A DNA stretch of 64,000 nt from assembly GCA_016716235.1 (NCBI GenBank), contig JADJWS010000007.1, positions 186,001-250,000 of the forward strand, written 5' to 3'. Positions within the stretch are counted from its first letter, which is position 1. The number at the start of each line of letters is the position of its first letter. The notes below the pieces were generated by a model. The model had not been told where the DNA came from, did not search any database, and saw only the letters and a program-made list of their open reading frames with translations. The DNA is from Candidatus Defluviilinea gracilis (lineage in GTDB: Bacteria > Chloroflexota > Anaerolineae > Anaerolineales > Villigracilaceae). The position numbers and the translations under genes are program-made. Shown here in pieces: positions 32,706 through 41,943 of the stretch.

Positions 32706-35310
32706 CATCATGCCTGCCTCGCGCTGGAACTCCAACTTCAACGAACTCTATACGTGGATCGGCGATACGGACGATGAATTGCTTTCCATGATCATGCCAT
32801 CGCTGTTTTCGCGCTCGCCGAAAAAAGAGGGCGGCAACAAAGATGAACCCGTCGAGGTTTCTGAGCGGGGGCAATTCCCGGATGTGCTTCCTATTTTGCC
32901 ATTGCGCGGCGTGGTGGTCTACCCGAATACGGCAGTTCCATTGACGGTCGGTCAGCCGCGCTCGATTCGCTTGGTCGATGAAGTGGTAGGCGGGGATAAA
33001 CTGGTTGGACTTGTGGCGGCCACCAACCCCGAGTTGGAAACCCCCTCGCCAGCGGATCTATACCGGATCGGGACGATTGCCACAGTCCATCGGCTTTTGC
33101 GCGCCCCCGATGGGACGATCCGCTTGCTGGTGCAGGGGATGGCTCGTTTTCGACTTGGCGAATTTGTGCAAGAGGAGCCTTATCTCAAGGCGCGTATTGA
33201 ACTTGCCCCCGAGCATGTGGAACAAGGGTTGGAGATCGACGCGCTGGCGCGTAATGCCCGCGACCAATTCCAACAGATCACCCAAATGATCCCCTCTTTC
33301 CCGGAGGAGTTGGCAGGTTCGATCACCTCTGTGGAAGACCCCCTGCAAACCGCATACACGATCGCTAACTTTCAGCGCATGGAATTGAAAGACGCGCAAG
33401 AAATCCTCGAGATTGATTCGGTTGCCGAGAAATTGAAAAAATTGGTCGGCTTGTTGGTGCGCGAAGCCGAAGTGCTTTCGCTGGGGCAAAAGATTCAAAA
33501 CGAGGCGCGCGGCGAGATCGAAAAAGTTCAACGCGATTACTTCCTGCGCGAGCAAATGAAAGCCATTCAAAAAGAATTGGGCGAAAAAGACGAACAAGCC
33601 GCCGAAGTGGATGAGTTTCGCAAAAAGATCGAAGAGGCGAAAATGCCCGAGGAGGCGGCGAAGCAGGCGTCCCGTGAGTTGGAACGTTTGTCGCGTCTGC
33701 CGACTGCCGCGGCGGAATACGGAGTCATCCGCACGTATCTCGATTGGCTGGTGGCGATCCCGTGGGCGAAAGCCACAGACGATAATCTTGAAATTGCGCA
33801 CGCGCGAAAAATTTTAGACCAGGACCATTACGGACTTGAAGACGTCAAAGAACGCATCCTGGAATTTCTTGCCATTCGCAAATTGCGGCTCGACCGCAAA
33901 GATGAAATAAAAACGCCGTCGGACGATACGATTCGACGCGAGCGCGAAGGCGTGATCCTTTGCTTTGTGGGACCGCCCGGGGTCGGCAAGACCTCGCTGG
34001 GTCAATCTATTGCGCGCGCGATGGGGCGCAAGTTCGTGCGCGCCTCGCTGGGCGGCGTGCGCGACGAAGCCGAGATTCGCGGGCATCGCCGCACGTACAT
34101 CGGCGCGATGCCGGGGCGCATCTTGCAATCGCTGCGCCGGATCGAATCGCGCAACCCGGTCTTCATGCTCGATGAAATTGATAAACTCACGTTCGATTTT
34201 CACGGCGACCCGGCTTCGGCTCTGCTCGAAGTTCTCGACCCGGAGCAGAACAGCGAATTCCGCGATAACTATCTCGAAGTTGCCTACGATCTTTCGCAGG
34301 TCTTCTTCGTGACCACCGCCAATACGCTGGAGACAATCCCGCGTCCGTTGCTCGACCGCATGGAGATCATTTCGCTTTCGGGGTATACCGAAAAAGAAAA
34401 GATCGCCATTGCCAAAGGATATTTGATCCCGAGACAGATCCGCGAGAACAGTTTGCGCGAGAACGAAATTTCATTTTCCGACGATGCTTTGCAAAATATC
34501 ATCCGCGAATACACGCGCGAGTCGGGCGTCCGCAATTTGGAGCGCAAGATCGGCGCGGTGTGCCGCAAGGTTGGCACGCGCATTGCCGAAGGGAAACTGA
34601 AGAAAGTGAAGATCGTTCCGAGTCTGATCGAGGAATATCTCGACCATCCGATCTTTCACGGGACGGAGGAACTCAACCGCCGCATTTCGATCCCGGGCGT
34701 GGTGCCCGGGCTGGCGTGGACTCCGTACGGCGGCGATGTGCTGTTCGTCGAAGCGACGAGCATGCCCGGCGGCAAAGGCTTTCAAGTGACCGGCTCCATT
34801 GGCAACGTGATGAATGAGTCGGCGCGGGCGGCTTTATCGTACGTGCGTTCCCGCGCGAGCGCGCTGGGCTTGGACGATGAATTCTTCAACAAGTCGGATA
34901 TCCACATGCATATCCCCTCCGGCGCCACGCCCAAAGACGGTCCCTCCGCCGGAGTCACGATGGCGACCGCGCTGGTGTCGTTGGCGTCGGGGCGCAAGGT
35001 CAAACCGAACGTCGGGATGACCGGCGAGATCACCCTGCGCGGGCAGGTTCTGCCGATCGGCGGCGTCAAAGAAAAAGTGCTTGCCGCGCATCGCAACGGT
35101 CTGCGGACGATCATTTTGCCGAAGTATAACGAGCAGGATGTGGAAGATGTGCCGGACGAGATCAAAGACACCATGAAGTTTGTGTATGTCGAAACGGTCG
35201 ACGACGTGCTCGGCTCTGCCCTGGAAAACGGAAAAACAACTTCGGCAATTAAAAGCCGCAAAAATGGTAAAGTAAAACAACATGTCAAAAATTCTCCTCG
35301 CCGAAGATGA
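32698..35310 (+). CDS. lon: ATP-dependent Lon protease
   Basis: An 870-residue LonA. After a non-conserved 60-residue N-terminal extension comes the LON substrate domain (LPILPLRGVVVYPNTAVPL), the AAA+ module with Walker A GPPGVGKTSLG near residue 424 and Walker B VFMLDEID, and the Ser-Lys protease domain with catalytic Ser in PKDGPSAGVT near 748 and Lys in GGVKEKVL near 790. A Lys-rich tail follows. The start overlaps hsp20; ATG 32710 is an alternative. The C-terminus overlaps the next receiver gene. Confidence 0.95.
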   Translation: MNNIMPASRWNSNFNELYTWIGDTDDELLSMIMPSLFSRSPKKEGGNKDEPVEVSERGQFPDVLPILPLRGVVVYPNTAVPLTVGQPRSIRLVDEVVGGDKLVGLVAATNPELETPSPADLYRIGTIATVHRLLRAPDGTIRLLVQGMARFRLGEFVQEEPYLKARIELAPEHVEQGLEIDALARNARDQFQQITQMIPSFPEELAGSITSVEDPLQTAYTIANFQRMELKDAQEILEIDSVAEKLKKLVGLLVREAEVLSLGQKIQNEARGEIEKVQRDYFLREQMKAIQKELGEKDEQAAEVDEFRKKIEEAKMPEEAAKQASRELERLSRLPTAAAEYGVIRTYLDWLVAIPWAKATDDNLEIAHARKILDQDHYGLEDVKERILEFLAIRKLRLDRKDEIKTPSDDTIRREREGVILCFVGPPGVGKTSLGQSIARAMGRKFVRASLGGVRDEAEIRGHRRTYIGAMPGRILQSLRRIESRNPVFMLDEIDKLTFDFHGDPASALLEVLDPEQNSEFRDNYLEVAYDLSQVFFVTTANTLETIPRPLLDRMEIISLSGYTEKEKIAIAKGYLIPRQIRENSLRENEISFSDDALQNIIREYTRESGVRNLERKIGAVCRKVGTRIAEGKLKKVKIVPSLIEEYLDHPIFHGTEELNRRISIPGVVPGLAWTPYGGDVLFVEATSMPGGKGFQVTGSIGNVMNESARAALSYVRSRASALGLDDEFFNKSDIHMHIPSGATPKDGPSAGVTMATALVSLASGRKVKPNVGMTGEITLRGQVLPIGGVKEKVLAAHRNGLRTIILPKYNEQDVEDVPDEIKDTMKFVYVETVDDVLGSALENGKTTSAIKSRKNGKVKQHVKNSPRRR

Positions 35311-35635
35311 TCACACCATGGTGTCGCTCCTTCAAACGCTTCTGAAAATGGAAGGCTTTGAAGTGGTCACTGCCGATGTCGATTCCGATGTGCCCGCGCT
35401 GGCAATGCGCGAAATGCCCGATGTGCTTTTGATGGACGTGCATCTCGGACAGCATAGCGGCATCGAAATTGTGGAGGCGATCCGCAGGCATGATACGCTT
35501 GCCGACCTCCGCATCATAATGACCTCCGGGCTGAACATGAAAGATGAGTGCCTGAAACACGGGGCAAACGACTTTCTGCTCAAGCCATTCATGCCAGACG
35601 ACTTGCTCACCCTGATCAAGAAAAACGGCGCATGA
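35282..35635 (+). CDS. Stand-alone response-regulator receiver
   Basis: A 117-residue receiver domain without output domain. Acidic pair EDD near residue 8, phospho-acceptor Asp in VLLMDVHLG near 51, and Lys in LLKPFMPDD near 100. It starts inside the last codons of lon and its TGA overlaps the ATG of the mogA-like gene. No kinase is adjacent, so its partner must be elsewhere. Confidence 0.9.
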   Translation: MSKILLAEDDHTMVSLLQTLLKMEGFEVVTADVDSDVPALAMREMPDVLLMDVHLGQHSGIEIVEAIRRHDTLADLRIIMTSGLNMKDECLKHGANDFLLKPFMPDDLLTLIKKNGA

Positions 35636-36126
35636 CGCTTCGATTTGGGATCCTGACTCTCTCCGACCGGTCCGCGCGCGGCGAACGCGAAGATTCGTCC
35701 GGTCCAGCGCTGGCGCGTCGTATCGACGGGGAGGGCTGGCTCGCCCGTAGGCAGTTAATCCTCCCCGACGAAGAATCCTCCATTCGTGAGACCCTCGCCC
35801 AATGGGCAGACTCCGGCGAGTTCGACGTGATCCTCACCACCGGCGGAAGCGGCTTTGCCCCGCGCGATGTGACGCCCGAAGCCACGCGCGCGGTCATCGA
35901 ACGAGAAGCGCCCGGTCTTGCCGAAGCCATGCGCGCCGCCTCGCTCAAAAGCACTCCACATGCCATGCTCTCGCGCTCTGTTGCCGGCATCCGCAAGCGG
36001 AGCGTCATCATCAACCTGCCCGGCAGCCCAAAAGGCGCGGTGGAAAATTTGGAAGCCGTGATCCCGGCCCTGCCTCATGCCGTTCAGTTATTGCAAGATA
36101 ACCCCGAATCGGAAACGAGTCACTGA
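35632..36126 (+). CDS. mogA: Molybdopterin adenylyltransferase (MogA/MoaB family)
   Basis: A 164-residue protein adenylylating molybdopterin before metal insertion. Visible are RFGILTLSDRSARG at the start, the nucleotide site TTGGSGFAPRDVTPEA near residue 75, and the C-terminal INLPGSPKGAVENLE. I chose ATG 35632, overlapping the receiver stop; the upstream 35548 start shadows that gene. Together with moaC, moaD and moaE it supports active molybdopterin synthesis. Confidence 0.92.
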   Translation: MTLRFGILTLSDRSARGEREDSSGPALARRIDGEGWLARRQLILPDEESSIRETLAQWADSGEFDVILTTGGSGFAPRDVTPEATRAVIEREAPGLAEAMRAASLKSTPHAMLSRSVAGIRKRSVIINLPGSPKGAVENLEAVIPALPHAVQLLQDNPESETSH

Positions 36127-36146
36127 TTTCCGCTTTTTTCTTGTAG

Positions 36147-36152
36147 TATAAT
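36147..36152 (+). promoter_or_regulatory. -10 element of efp
   Basis: TATAAT followed by CCCGCC. The base run 17 upstream (TGATTT) is a poor -35. Confidence 0.5.
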
Positions 36153-36198
36153 CCCGCCGCTTCTAAAGAATTTCAAACCCTAAAAGGAAAGTGCGCGC

Positions 36199-36756
36199 AT
36201 GATCGACGTCAACGAATTACGCAAAGGAGTCACCTTCGAATTGGATGGCGGACTCTACAAAGTGCTGGACTACAGCCACAATAAAACGGGGCGCGGCAAT
36301 GCCAATATCCGCATTAAAGCGCGGAATCTGCTCACGGGCGCGAACATCGAGCGGACTTTCAACTCCGGCTTATCGGTGCAGGATGTGAGGCTCGATTTTC
36401 ACAACGTCTCTTATTTATATAACGACGGCGAGTTCTATCATTTCATGGATAACACAACGTTTGAGCAACCCGCCGTCAGCGCCAAGATGCTCGGCGAGAC
36501 CGCGCTCTACCTCAAAGAAGGCATGGAAGTGAAACTCACGTTTTACAACGATGCCCCACTCGATGTGGAATTCCCCTCCACAGTGGATTTGAAAGTGATC
36601 GAAGCCGAAACCGCCATTAGGGGCGACACCGCTACCGGTGTGACGAAGAAAGTCAAGACAGAAACAGGGCTTGAAGTGCAGTGCCCTCAATTTGTGAAAG
36701 TGGGCGATGTGATTCGAGTTAATACCGAGACCGGCGAGTACACCACCCGCGTGTAG
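36199..36756 (+). CDS. efp: Translation elongation factor P
   Basis: A 185-residue EF-P that relieves ribosome stalling at proline stretches. It has three domains: a KOW-like N-terminus, two OB folds, and the C-terminal signature VKTETGLEVQCPQFVKVGD (quoted in part: GLEVQCPQFV). The modification loop reads YSHNKTGRGNANI, with Lys at residue 30 or so as the modifiable position. AAAAGGAAAG precedes the ATG. It is monocistronic, with a hairpin downstream. Confidence 0.96.
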   Translation: MIDVNELRKGVTFELDGGLYKVLDYSHNKTGRGNANIRIKARNLLTGANIERTFNSGLSVQDVRLDFHNVSYLYNDGEFYHFMDNTTFEQPAVSAKMLGETALYLKEGMEVKLTFYNDAPLDVEFPSTVDLKVIEAETAIRGDTATGVTKKVKTETGLEVQCPQFVKVGDVIRVNTETGEYTTRV

Positions 36757-36780
36757 CCCTTCCTGAAAAAGCCATCAACG

Positions 36781-36829
36781 TGAGCGAGCGGCTGAGGTAA
36801 GTATCCTGCCTGCTCGCTCATCGTTTATT
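36781..36829 (+). terminator. Candidate terminator after efp
   Basis: Stem TGAGCGAGC / GCTCGCTCA with a long inner segment, followed by TCGTTTATTT. Confidence 0.5.
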
Positions 36830-36855
36830 TAGATTTCGAGCCTATACTACCAAGC

Positions 36856-37185
36856 ATGAAGACACCTTTTGGCGCAGAATGCCCGCATTTTTATAGCGAT
36901 TACTTCCGTGGTCGAAACGTGGAGGAATGCCGGCTGCTGAAGTCTGCCGGACAGATGTGGTCGCGCGACTTGTGTAAATTTTGCCCTGTGCCGGAAATTT
37001 CGCGGGCAAACGCCTGCGAATATATGAAGCTTACGGCAAAAGTTGGGCGTCCCCTTTCGGCGGCGTTTATGCGCCGGGTGCAGGTTTCAGCCTATTGCGA
37101 GAAATCACGGAAACAAGCGCCAGAGCCGCAAGTGGGGTGCGGGGAATGTCACACGTTGCCGTTCAAATTTGAAATCAAACCCTGA
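36856..37185 (+). CDS. Small Cys-rich protein of unknown function
   Basis: A 109-residue soluble protein with eight Cys: C9, C25, C40-x2-C43, C54, C81 and C95-x2-C98. Spacing and two CxxC pairs suggest zinc or an iron-sulfur cluster. It is basic and has no membrane segment. I do not recognise the family. Its end lies 31 bases before the HAD-DinB gene start. Confidence 0.65.
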   Translation: MKTPFGAECPHFYSDYFRGRNVEECRLLKSAGQMWSRDLCKFCPVPEISRANACEYMKLTAKVGRPLSAAFMRRVQVSAYCEKSRKQAPEPQVGCGECHTLPFKFEIKP

Positions 37186-37216
37186 GATTTACGGGGGATC
37201 AACCTTGAAAAACTCC

Positions 37217-38419
37217 ATGTCATTGACTCTGTTGCTCGACCTAGACGATACCCTGCTCAACACAAACCTGCCGGCGTTCATGCCCGCCTATTTTCAGGCA
37301 TTGGCTGATCACGTGTGCGGTCACGTCCCATCCGATAAACTTTTGCGGGCGTTAATGAACGGGGTAAACCGCATGAACGAAAATGAAGACCCGCGCAAAA
37401 GTTTGCGCGAGGTCTTTGAATTGTATTTTTATCCCGCCCTGGGAATTCCCGCAAGCGACTTGCGCGAGGTTCTGGAGGATTTTTACGAAAGGATCTTTCC
37501 ATCGCTTCAACCGCATACTTCGCCGATGCCCGGCGTAACCGAGTTTGTGGACTGGGCGGCGGCTTTCGCTGTGCATGTTGCGATCGCAACCGACCCGTTG
37601 TTCCCGCTCAAAGCAACGCATCAGCGTCTGCGCTGGGCTGGTCTGGACCCCGAGCGTTTCCAACTGGTTTCGGCCTTCGAGGATTTTCATTTCAGCAAAT
37701 CGCACCCGGCCTATTATGCCGAGGTGTTGGGACGCATGGGCTGGCCGGATGGACCAATTCTCATGGTGGGCAACGACCCCTCGCGCGATATTGTCTCCGC
37801 GCACCGGCTGGGGTTGAAGACATTTTTCATCGAAGGCGAAGCAGGTTCCACACCGGGTGTCGAGGCGGGCCGAGGACGGTTGAGTGACGCGCGTCTCTGG
37901 CTGGAATCCAGCGAACGGTCTGCGCTTGAGCCGTCGTTCAAATCCCGCGATGCGGTGTTGGGAATTCTGGAATCTACACCGGCGGTCTTGAATCATTTTC
38001 TCGGCTTGTTGCGTGAGGATGACTTGAAACGCGAACAGGCGCGCGGCGATTGGGCAATGAATGAGATTGCCTGTCATTTGCGCGATACCGAGCGCGAGGT
38101 GCACGCCCTGCAACTTGAATTGATGCTGGAAAAAGCCGATGCGTTTATTCCACGGCCGGAAACGAGCGTATGGGCGAGCGAACGCGATTACTTGTTGGAG
38201 AATGCCTGCGCGGCGGGCGTCGAATTTGCGGACGCGCGCGTGGAGTTGTTGGCGCGTGTGAAATCTCTGCCGGAGGAACTGTGGTCGCGCCCGGCGCGTC
38301 ATGCTATTTTTGGACCGACGAACTTCGGTGAAGTGTTGGGTTTTATGGCAGATCATGACCGGTTGCACTTGCAACAGGCGTGGAAGACCGTGCAGACCCT
38401 GCGTGGGGAACGTGTCTAA
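37217..38419 (+). CDS. HAD hydrolase fused to a DinB-like domain
   Basis: About 400 residues. Residues 1-225 are a HAD-family phosphatase: nucleophile motif DLDDTLLNT near residue 6, a helical cap, and MVGNDPSRDIVSAHRLG with the acidic motif IV near 190. Residues 240-395 follow the DinB four-helix fold: HLRDTEREVH and DHDRLHLQQ supply three His for a metal. ATG 37217 is placed just before the HAD domain; TTG 37205 is possible. The fusion suggests a metabolite-repair or thiol-linked role, which is speculative. Confidence 0.85.
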   Translation: MSLTLLLDLDDTLLNTNLPAFMPAYFQALADHVCGHVPSDKLLRALMNGVNRMNENEDPRKSLREVFELYFYPALGIPASDLREVLEDFYERIFPSLQPHTSPMPGVTEFVDWAAAFAVHVAIATDPLFPLKATHQRLRWAGLDPERFQLVSAFEDFHFSKSHPAYYAEVLGRMGWPDGPILMVGNDPSRDIVSAHRLGLKTFFIEGEAGSTPGVEAGRGRLSDARLWLESSERSALEPSFKSRDAVLGILESTPAVLNHFLGLLREDDLKREQARGDWAMNEIACHLRDTEREVHALQLELMLEKADAFIPRPETSVWASERDYLLENACAAGVEFADARVELLARVKSLPEELWSRPARHAIFGPTNFGEVLGFMADHDRLHLQQAWKTVQTLRGERV

Positions 38420-38489
38420 TTGAGCGGGTGCGTGTTGTAATGCGCATGCCTTCTGAAACGTGGAGGCAATCCGGCGAAGGAGAAACTAA

Positions 38490-39728
38490 ATGAGGAAACG
38501 CGTTGTCGTCACGGGGATGGGCTGTATCAGCCCTGTGGGGAATACTGTGGAAGAAACCTGGTCCGCTTTGCTCGCCGGGAAATCGGGCGCGGGCGCGATC
38601 ACTCGTTTTGATTCCAGCAAGCATAAGACGCGGTTCGCGGCAGAGGTAAAAGGGTTTGATGCGGTCGCTGAATTTGGCGCGCGCGAGGCTCGCAAGATGG
38701 ATCGCTTTACGCAGTTTGCCATGGTGGCTGCCGCTCAGGCGCTTGATCAGGCGGGGTTGAAGATCGACGATTCAAATCGAGACCGGATTGGCGTGCTTAT
38801 CGGGACGGGAATCGGCGGGGTTGGCACGATGATGGAGCAGGCTGATATTCTGCGCGAACGCGGCGCGGACCGCGTCAGCCCGTTTCTGATCCCGATGATG
38901 ATCTCGGATAGCGCGGCGGGGATGCTTGCCATTCGCGTCGGCGCGCGCGGGCCGAATATGTCGCTTGCCACTGCCTGCGCGTCTGGAAACAACGCCATCG
39001 GCGAAGCCGTGGAAATGATTCGGCGCGGCGCGGCGGATGTGATGATCGCGGGCGCGTCCGAAGCGGCGCTGGCGCCAATCACCATTGCCGGCATGAACGT
39101 GATGGGCGCGTTATCCACCCGAAACGACGACCCGCTTACCGCCTCCCGCCCGTTCGACAAGACGCGCGATGGTTTTCTGATGGGGGAGGGCGCGGGCATG
39201 TTGATCCTGGAAGAGGTCGAATATGCCAAAGCGCGCGGGGCGACCATTCTCTGTGAAATCTCCGGCTACGGAACAACCGACGATGCGCACCATATCTCGG
39301 CGCCGGCGGAGAATGGCGCAGGCGCCGCAATTTCCATGAAGTTGGCGCTCGAAAATGCGGAACTTTCCCTGACGGATATTCACTACATCAACGCGCATGG
39401 CACGTCCACCACGTTGAACGATAAGAGCGAGACCGCCGCCATCAAGAGTGTTTTTGGCGAACAGGCGTACGCGATACCGGTCTCGTCTACAAAATCGATG
39501 ACCGGGCATTTGCTGGGCGCTTCGGGAGCGGTGGAAGCGATCTTTACAATTCAGGCGATCCGCGAGTCGATGTTGCCTCCGACGATCAATTACAGCACGC
39601 CAGACCCGGAGTGCGATTTGGATTACGTTCCCAACCAAGCGCGCGGCGTTGCGGTGAAACATGCCTTATCCAATTCGTTTGGGTTCGGGGGGCATAACGC
39701 CACGCTGGCGATCAGTCGTTACGAGTAA
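38490..39728 (+). CDS. fabF: Beta-ketoacyl-ACP synthase II, copy 1
   Basis: A 412-residue elongating ketosynthase. The Cys-His-His triad is visible in TACASGNNA near residue 163, INAHGTSTTLND near 302 and SMTGHLLGASGA near 340, and the GFGGHNATL end motif is intact. Directly upstream of fabH, so this pair initiates and extends fatty acids. GAAGGAG precedes the ATG. A second FabF lies at 58835..60070. Confidence 0.95.
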   Translation: MRKRVVVTGMGCISPVGNTVEETWSALLAGKSGAGAITRFDSSKHKTRFAAEVKGFDAVAEFGAREARKMDRFTQFAMVAAAQALDQAGLKIDDSNRDRIGVLIGTGIGGVGTMMEQADILRERGADRVSPFLIPMMISDSAAGMLAIRVGARGPNMSLATACASGNNAIGEAVEMIRRGAADVMIAGASEAALAPITIAGMNVMGALSTRNDDPLTASRPFDKTRDGFLMGEGAGMLILEEVEYAKARGATILCEISGYGTTDDAHHISAPAENGAGAAISMKLALENAELSLTDIHYINAHGTSTTLNDKSETAAIKSVFGEQAYAIPVSSTKSMTGHLLGASGAVEAIFTIQAIRESMLPPTINYSTPDPECDLDYVPNQARGVAVKHALSNSFGFGGHNATLAISRYE

Positions 39729-39796
39729 AAACCGATGATGTTGGGTGACGGCAAATTTATTTATGCCGCGACTCATGTTTTTTGCAGGAGAAAGCA

Positions 39797-40900
39797 ATGC
39801 CCTACGCACACATAACAGGATGGGGAATGGCGGCGCCCGAAGGGGTGATGACCAACGACGATCTTGCCAAAATCGTCGACACGAACGATCAATGGATTCG
39901 CGAACGAACCGGGATTCGCGAACGGCGCATTGCTGGCGCAACGGACTTCACCTCCACGTTGGCGGTGGAGGCTTCGATCAAGGCGCTCAAGGTGGCGAAT
40001 GTGCGCCCGACAGATATTGACCTGATCATTTGCTCCACATCCACGCCCGAGTATATGTTCCCCGCAACCGCGTGTTTGATTCAAGACCAACTCGGCGCGA
40101 CCAAAGCGGGAGCCTTTGATCTGCTTGCCGCATGCACGGGATTCATCTATGCTTTGAATATGGGCGCGCAGGCGATCCGCAGCGGATCGATCAAAACCGC
40201 GCTGATCATTGGCTCTGAAACTCTTTCCCGATTTGTGAACTGGAAAGATCGGAACACATGTATTCTGTTTGGAGACGGCGCGGGCGCGTTCGTTTTACAG
40301 GCTAGCGAACGACCCGGCGGCGTGCTTTCTGCTGTGATGCATTCAGACGGCTCCGGCGGCGACCTGCTCACTTTACCCGCTGGGGGGAGCCGCTTCCCGG
40401 CGACCGAGTCTACTGTCCATGAGGGTTTGCATTGCATCAGAATGGACGGCAAAGAAGTCTTCCGCTTTGCCACGCGCGTCATGGCATCCGCCACGCTGGA
40501 GGCGCTCGATGCGGCGGGACTGAAAGTGGAAGATATTAAATGGATCGTGCCGCATCAGGCGAATATCCGTATTATCGAAGCGGCGGCGCGCGGACTCAAA
40601 CTCCCGATGGAGAGGTTTGTCGTCAATCTCGACCGGTACGGAAATACCTCCACTGCCTCCATCCCAATCGCGATGGTGGAAGCGATCGAAAAAGGGCAGA
40701 TCAAGGAGGGAGAAAAACTCGTGATGGTGGGGTTTGGCGCGGGTCTCACATGGGGCGCGCTAGCCGCCGAATGGACGGGACCGCTTCCCAGTAAAGGACA
40801 CGTTCGTCCCGAGCAATATCGCAGGTTGGGTCGCGTGCGTTCGCTGGTGCGACGCGCCATCCGCTTCATTGAGGGCTTACTGTATCGCCGCGAACTATAA
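39797..40900 (+). CDS. fabH: Beta-ketoacyl-ACP synthase III
   Basis: A 367-residue initiating ketosynthase condensing acetyl-CoA with malonyl-ACP. Catalytic residues are Cys in AACTGFIYA near 112, His in VPHQANIRI near 250 and Asn in RYGNTSTAS near 282. CAGGAG lies before ATG 39797; the upstream frame start at 39782 is a TTG inside the ribosome binding site. A basic tail of about 35 residues (RLGRVRSLVRRAIRF) extends beyond the usual end and may touch membrane or ACP. Confidence 0.94.
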   Translation: MPYAHITGWGMAAPEGVMTNDDLAKIVDTNDQWIRERTGIRERRIAGATDFTSTLAVEASIKALKVANVRPTDIDLIICSTSTPEYMFPATACLIQDQLGATKAGAFDLLAACTGFIYALNMGAQAIRSGSIKTALIIGSETLSRFVNWKDRNTCILFGDGAGAFVLQASERPGGVLSAVMHSDGSGGDLLTLPAGGSRFPATESTVHEGLHCIRMDGKEVFRFATRVMASATLEALDAAGLKVEDIKWIVPHQANIRIIEAAARGLKLPMERFVVNLDRYGNTSTASIPIAMVEAIEKGQIKEGEKLVMVGFGAGLTWGALAAEWTGPLPSKGHVRPEQYRRLGRVRSLVRRAIRFIEGLLYRREL

Positions 40901-40957
40901 TGGTGAATTAATCGCGACTGTGGTACGATACAGCCGAAATCAGTAAAGGAGTACTAC

Positions 40958-41149
40958 ATGCTTGGATTACCACGCGGCGCTGAATGGATCATCATCCTGG
41001 TGATCGTCATCCTGCTCTTCGGTCCCGGGCGCATCGGCAAAATTGCCGGCGAACTCGGCAGGGGCATCAAGTCTTTTCGCGAGGGGTTGAGCGAAGGCAA
41101 ACAGGATGCGGAAGACGCAGATTCAAATAACAGCGCGGAAACAAAATAA
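40958..41149 (+). CDS. tatA: Twin-arginine translocase TatA/E-like protein
   Basis: A 63-residue protein with the TatA layout: a short N-terminal helix (WIIILVIVILLFGPGRI), the conserved FGPGRIGKIAGELGRGIKSF hinge and amphipathic helix, and an acidic tail. It forms the pore-like component for export of folded proteins. AAAGGAG lies before the ATG. It is monocistronic, with a hairpin right after; tatC is not in the window. Confidence 0.92.
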   Translation: MLGLPRGAEWIIILVIVILLFGPGRIGKIAGELGRGIKSFREGLSEGKQDAEDADSNNSAETK

Positions 41150-41150
41150 A

Positions 41151-41180
41151 ACAACAGGCTCTCGTGTGAGAGCCTGTTGT
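41151..41180 (+). terminator. Hairpin after tatA
   Basis: ACAACAGGCTCTC, GTGT, GAGAGCCTGTTGT: perfect 13-base stem followed by CATTTCTC, a weak T-tract. Confidence 0.6.
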
Positions 41181-41289
41181 CATTTCTCGGCAAGGATGCG
41201 CAAGTGAGAGAGTTTGCGCGCCGCTGTTTTTTGTGAAAAGATTGAGTAACAGATGTTGCGCAGGTTAGCCGCAGACTGCGTAAGGCGAG

Positions 41290-41931
41290 TTAGTAATCAA
41301 ACTCTTTGACAGACTTATCTTTCATCAACATCTCCACAAACTTCTTTTGGTTTTTTGGCGAGCCGATCACCTGCCATGTGCTAGTGATTGCGCTTTCCGT
41401 TTTCTGTTGGTGTGATTCGATGGCTTTGAGCGAGCACTCTTCAAGCGCCTGTTGAATCTTCTCGATCCCTTTTGCGTTTCCCAATCCAATAACCACTTTG
41501 TACGTGCGCGCTTCGCGGATGCGGTCGATGCGCCGCTCGACAAGAGGGAAGAAAAATAATACGATCAGCACAACGCCTGTAGAGACCAGCATAAACACCA
41601 ACTCGCCCGCGCCGATGCCCATGCCCAGCGCCGCAGAGAGCCAGATCGTCGCCGCGGTGGTCAAGCCGCCGATTTTGCCGTGTTCGCGGATGATCGCGCC
41701 CGCGCCGAGGAAGCCGATGCCCGTCACGATGTTCGCGGCGATGCGCGTTTGCGTGTTGCCGGGGTCGAGGGTGAGCGAAAGGATGGTGAATAACGTCGAG
41801 CCAACGGTGATCAGAATGATGGTTCGGAAGCCGGCGGCTTTGTCTTGGTATTCGCGTTCCGCGCCGATCAGCCCCCCGACCAAAACTGCCATGCCAAGTT
41901 TGACAAGATTGTCAGTGAGTATTGGGTCCAT
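41290..41931 (-). CDS. MgtC/SapB family membrane protein
   Basis: A 213-residue protein: five hydrophobic helices in residues 5-130 with the MgtC signature GGLIGAEREYQDKAAGFRT (quoted in part: GLIGAEREYQ) and GIGFLGAGAII, then a C-terminal ACT-like soluble domain. Relatives are linked to magnesium limitation or acid tolerance. TAAAAT lies six bases before the ATG, which suggests a leaderless mRNA starting inside the 3' end of the YyaL gene. Confidence 0.88.
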   Translation of the reverse strand: MDPILTDNLVKLGMAVLVGGLIGAEREYQDKAAGFRTIILITVGSTLFTILSLTLDPGNTQTRIAANIVTGIGFLGAGAIIREHGKIGGLTTAATIWLSAALGMGIGAGELVFMLVSTGVVLIVLFFFPLVERRIDRIREARTYKVVIGLGNAKGIEKIQQALEECSLKAIESHQQKTESAITSTWQVIGSPKNQKKFVEMLMKDKSVKEFDY

Positions 41932-41937
41932 GCGCTA

Positions 41938-41943
41938 ATTTTA
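41938..41943 (-). promoter_or_regulatory. -10 hexamer of mgtC-like gene
   Basis: TAAAAT on the minus strand, six bases upstream of ATG 41931. It overlaps the stop region of the upstream gene. Confidence 0.4.
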
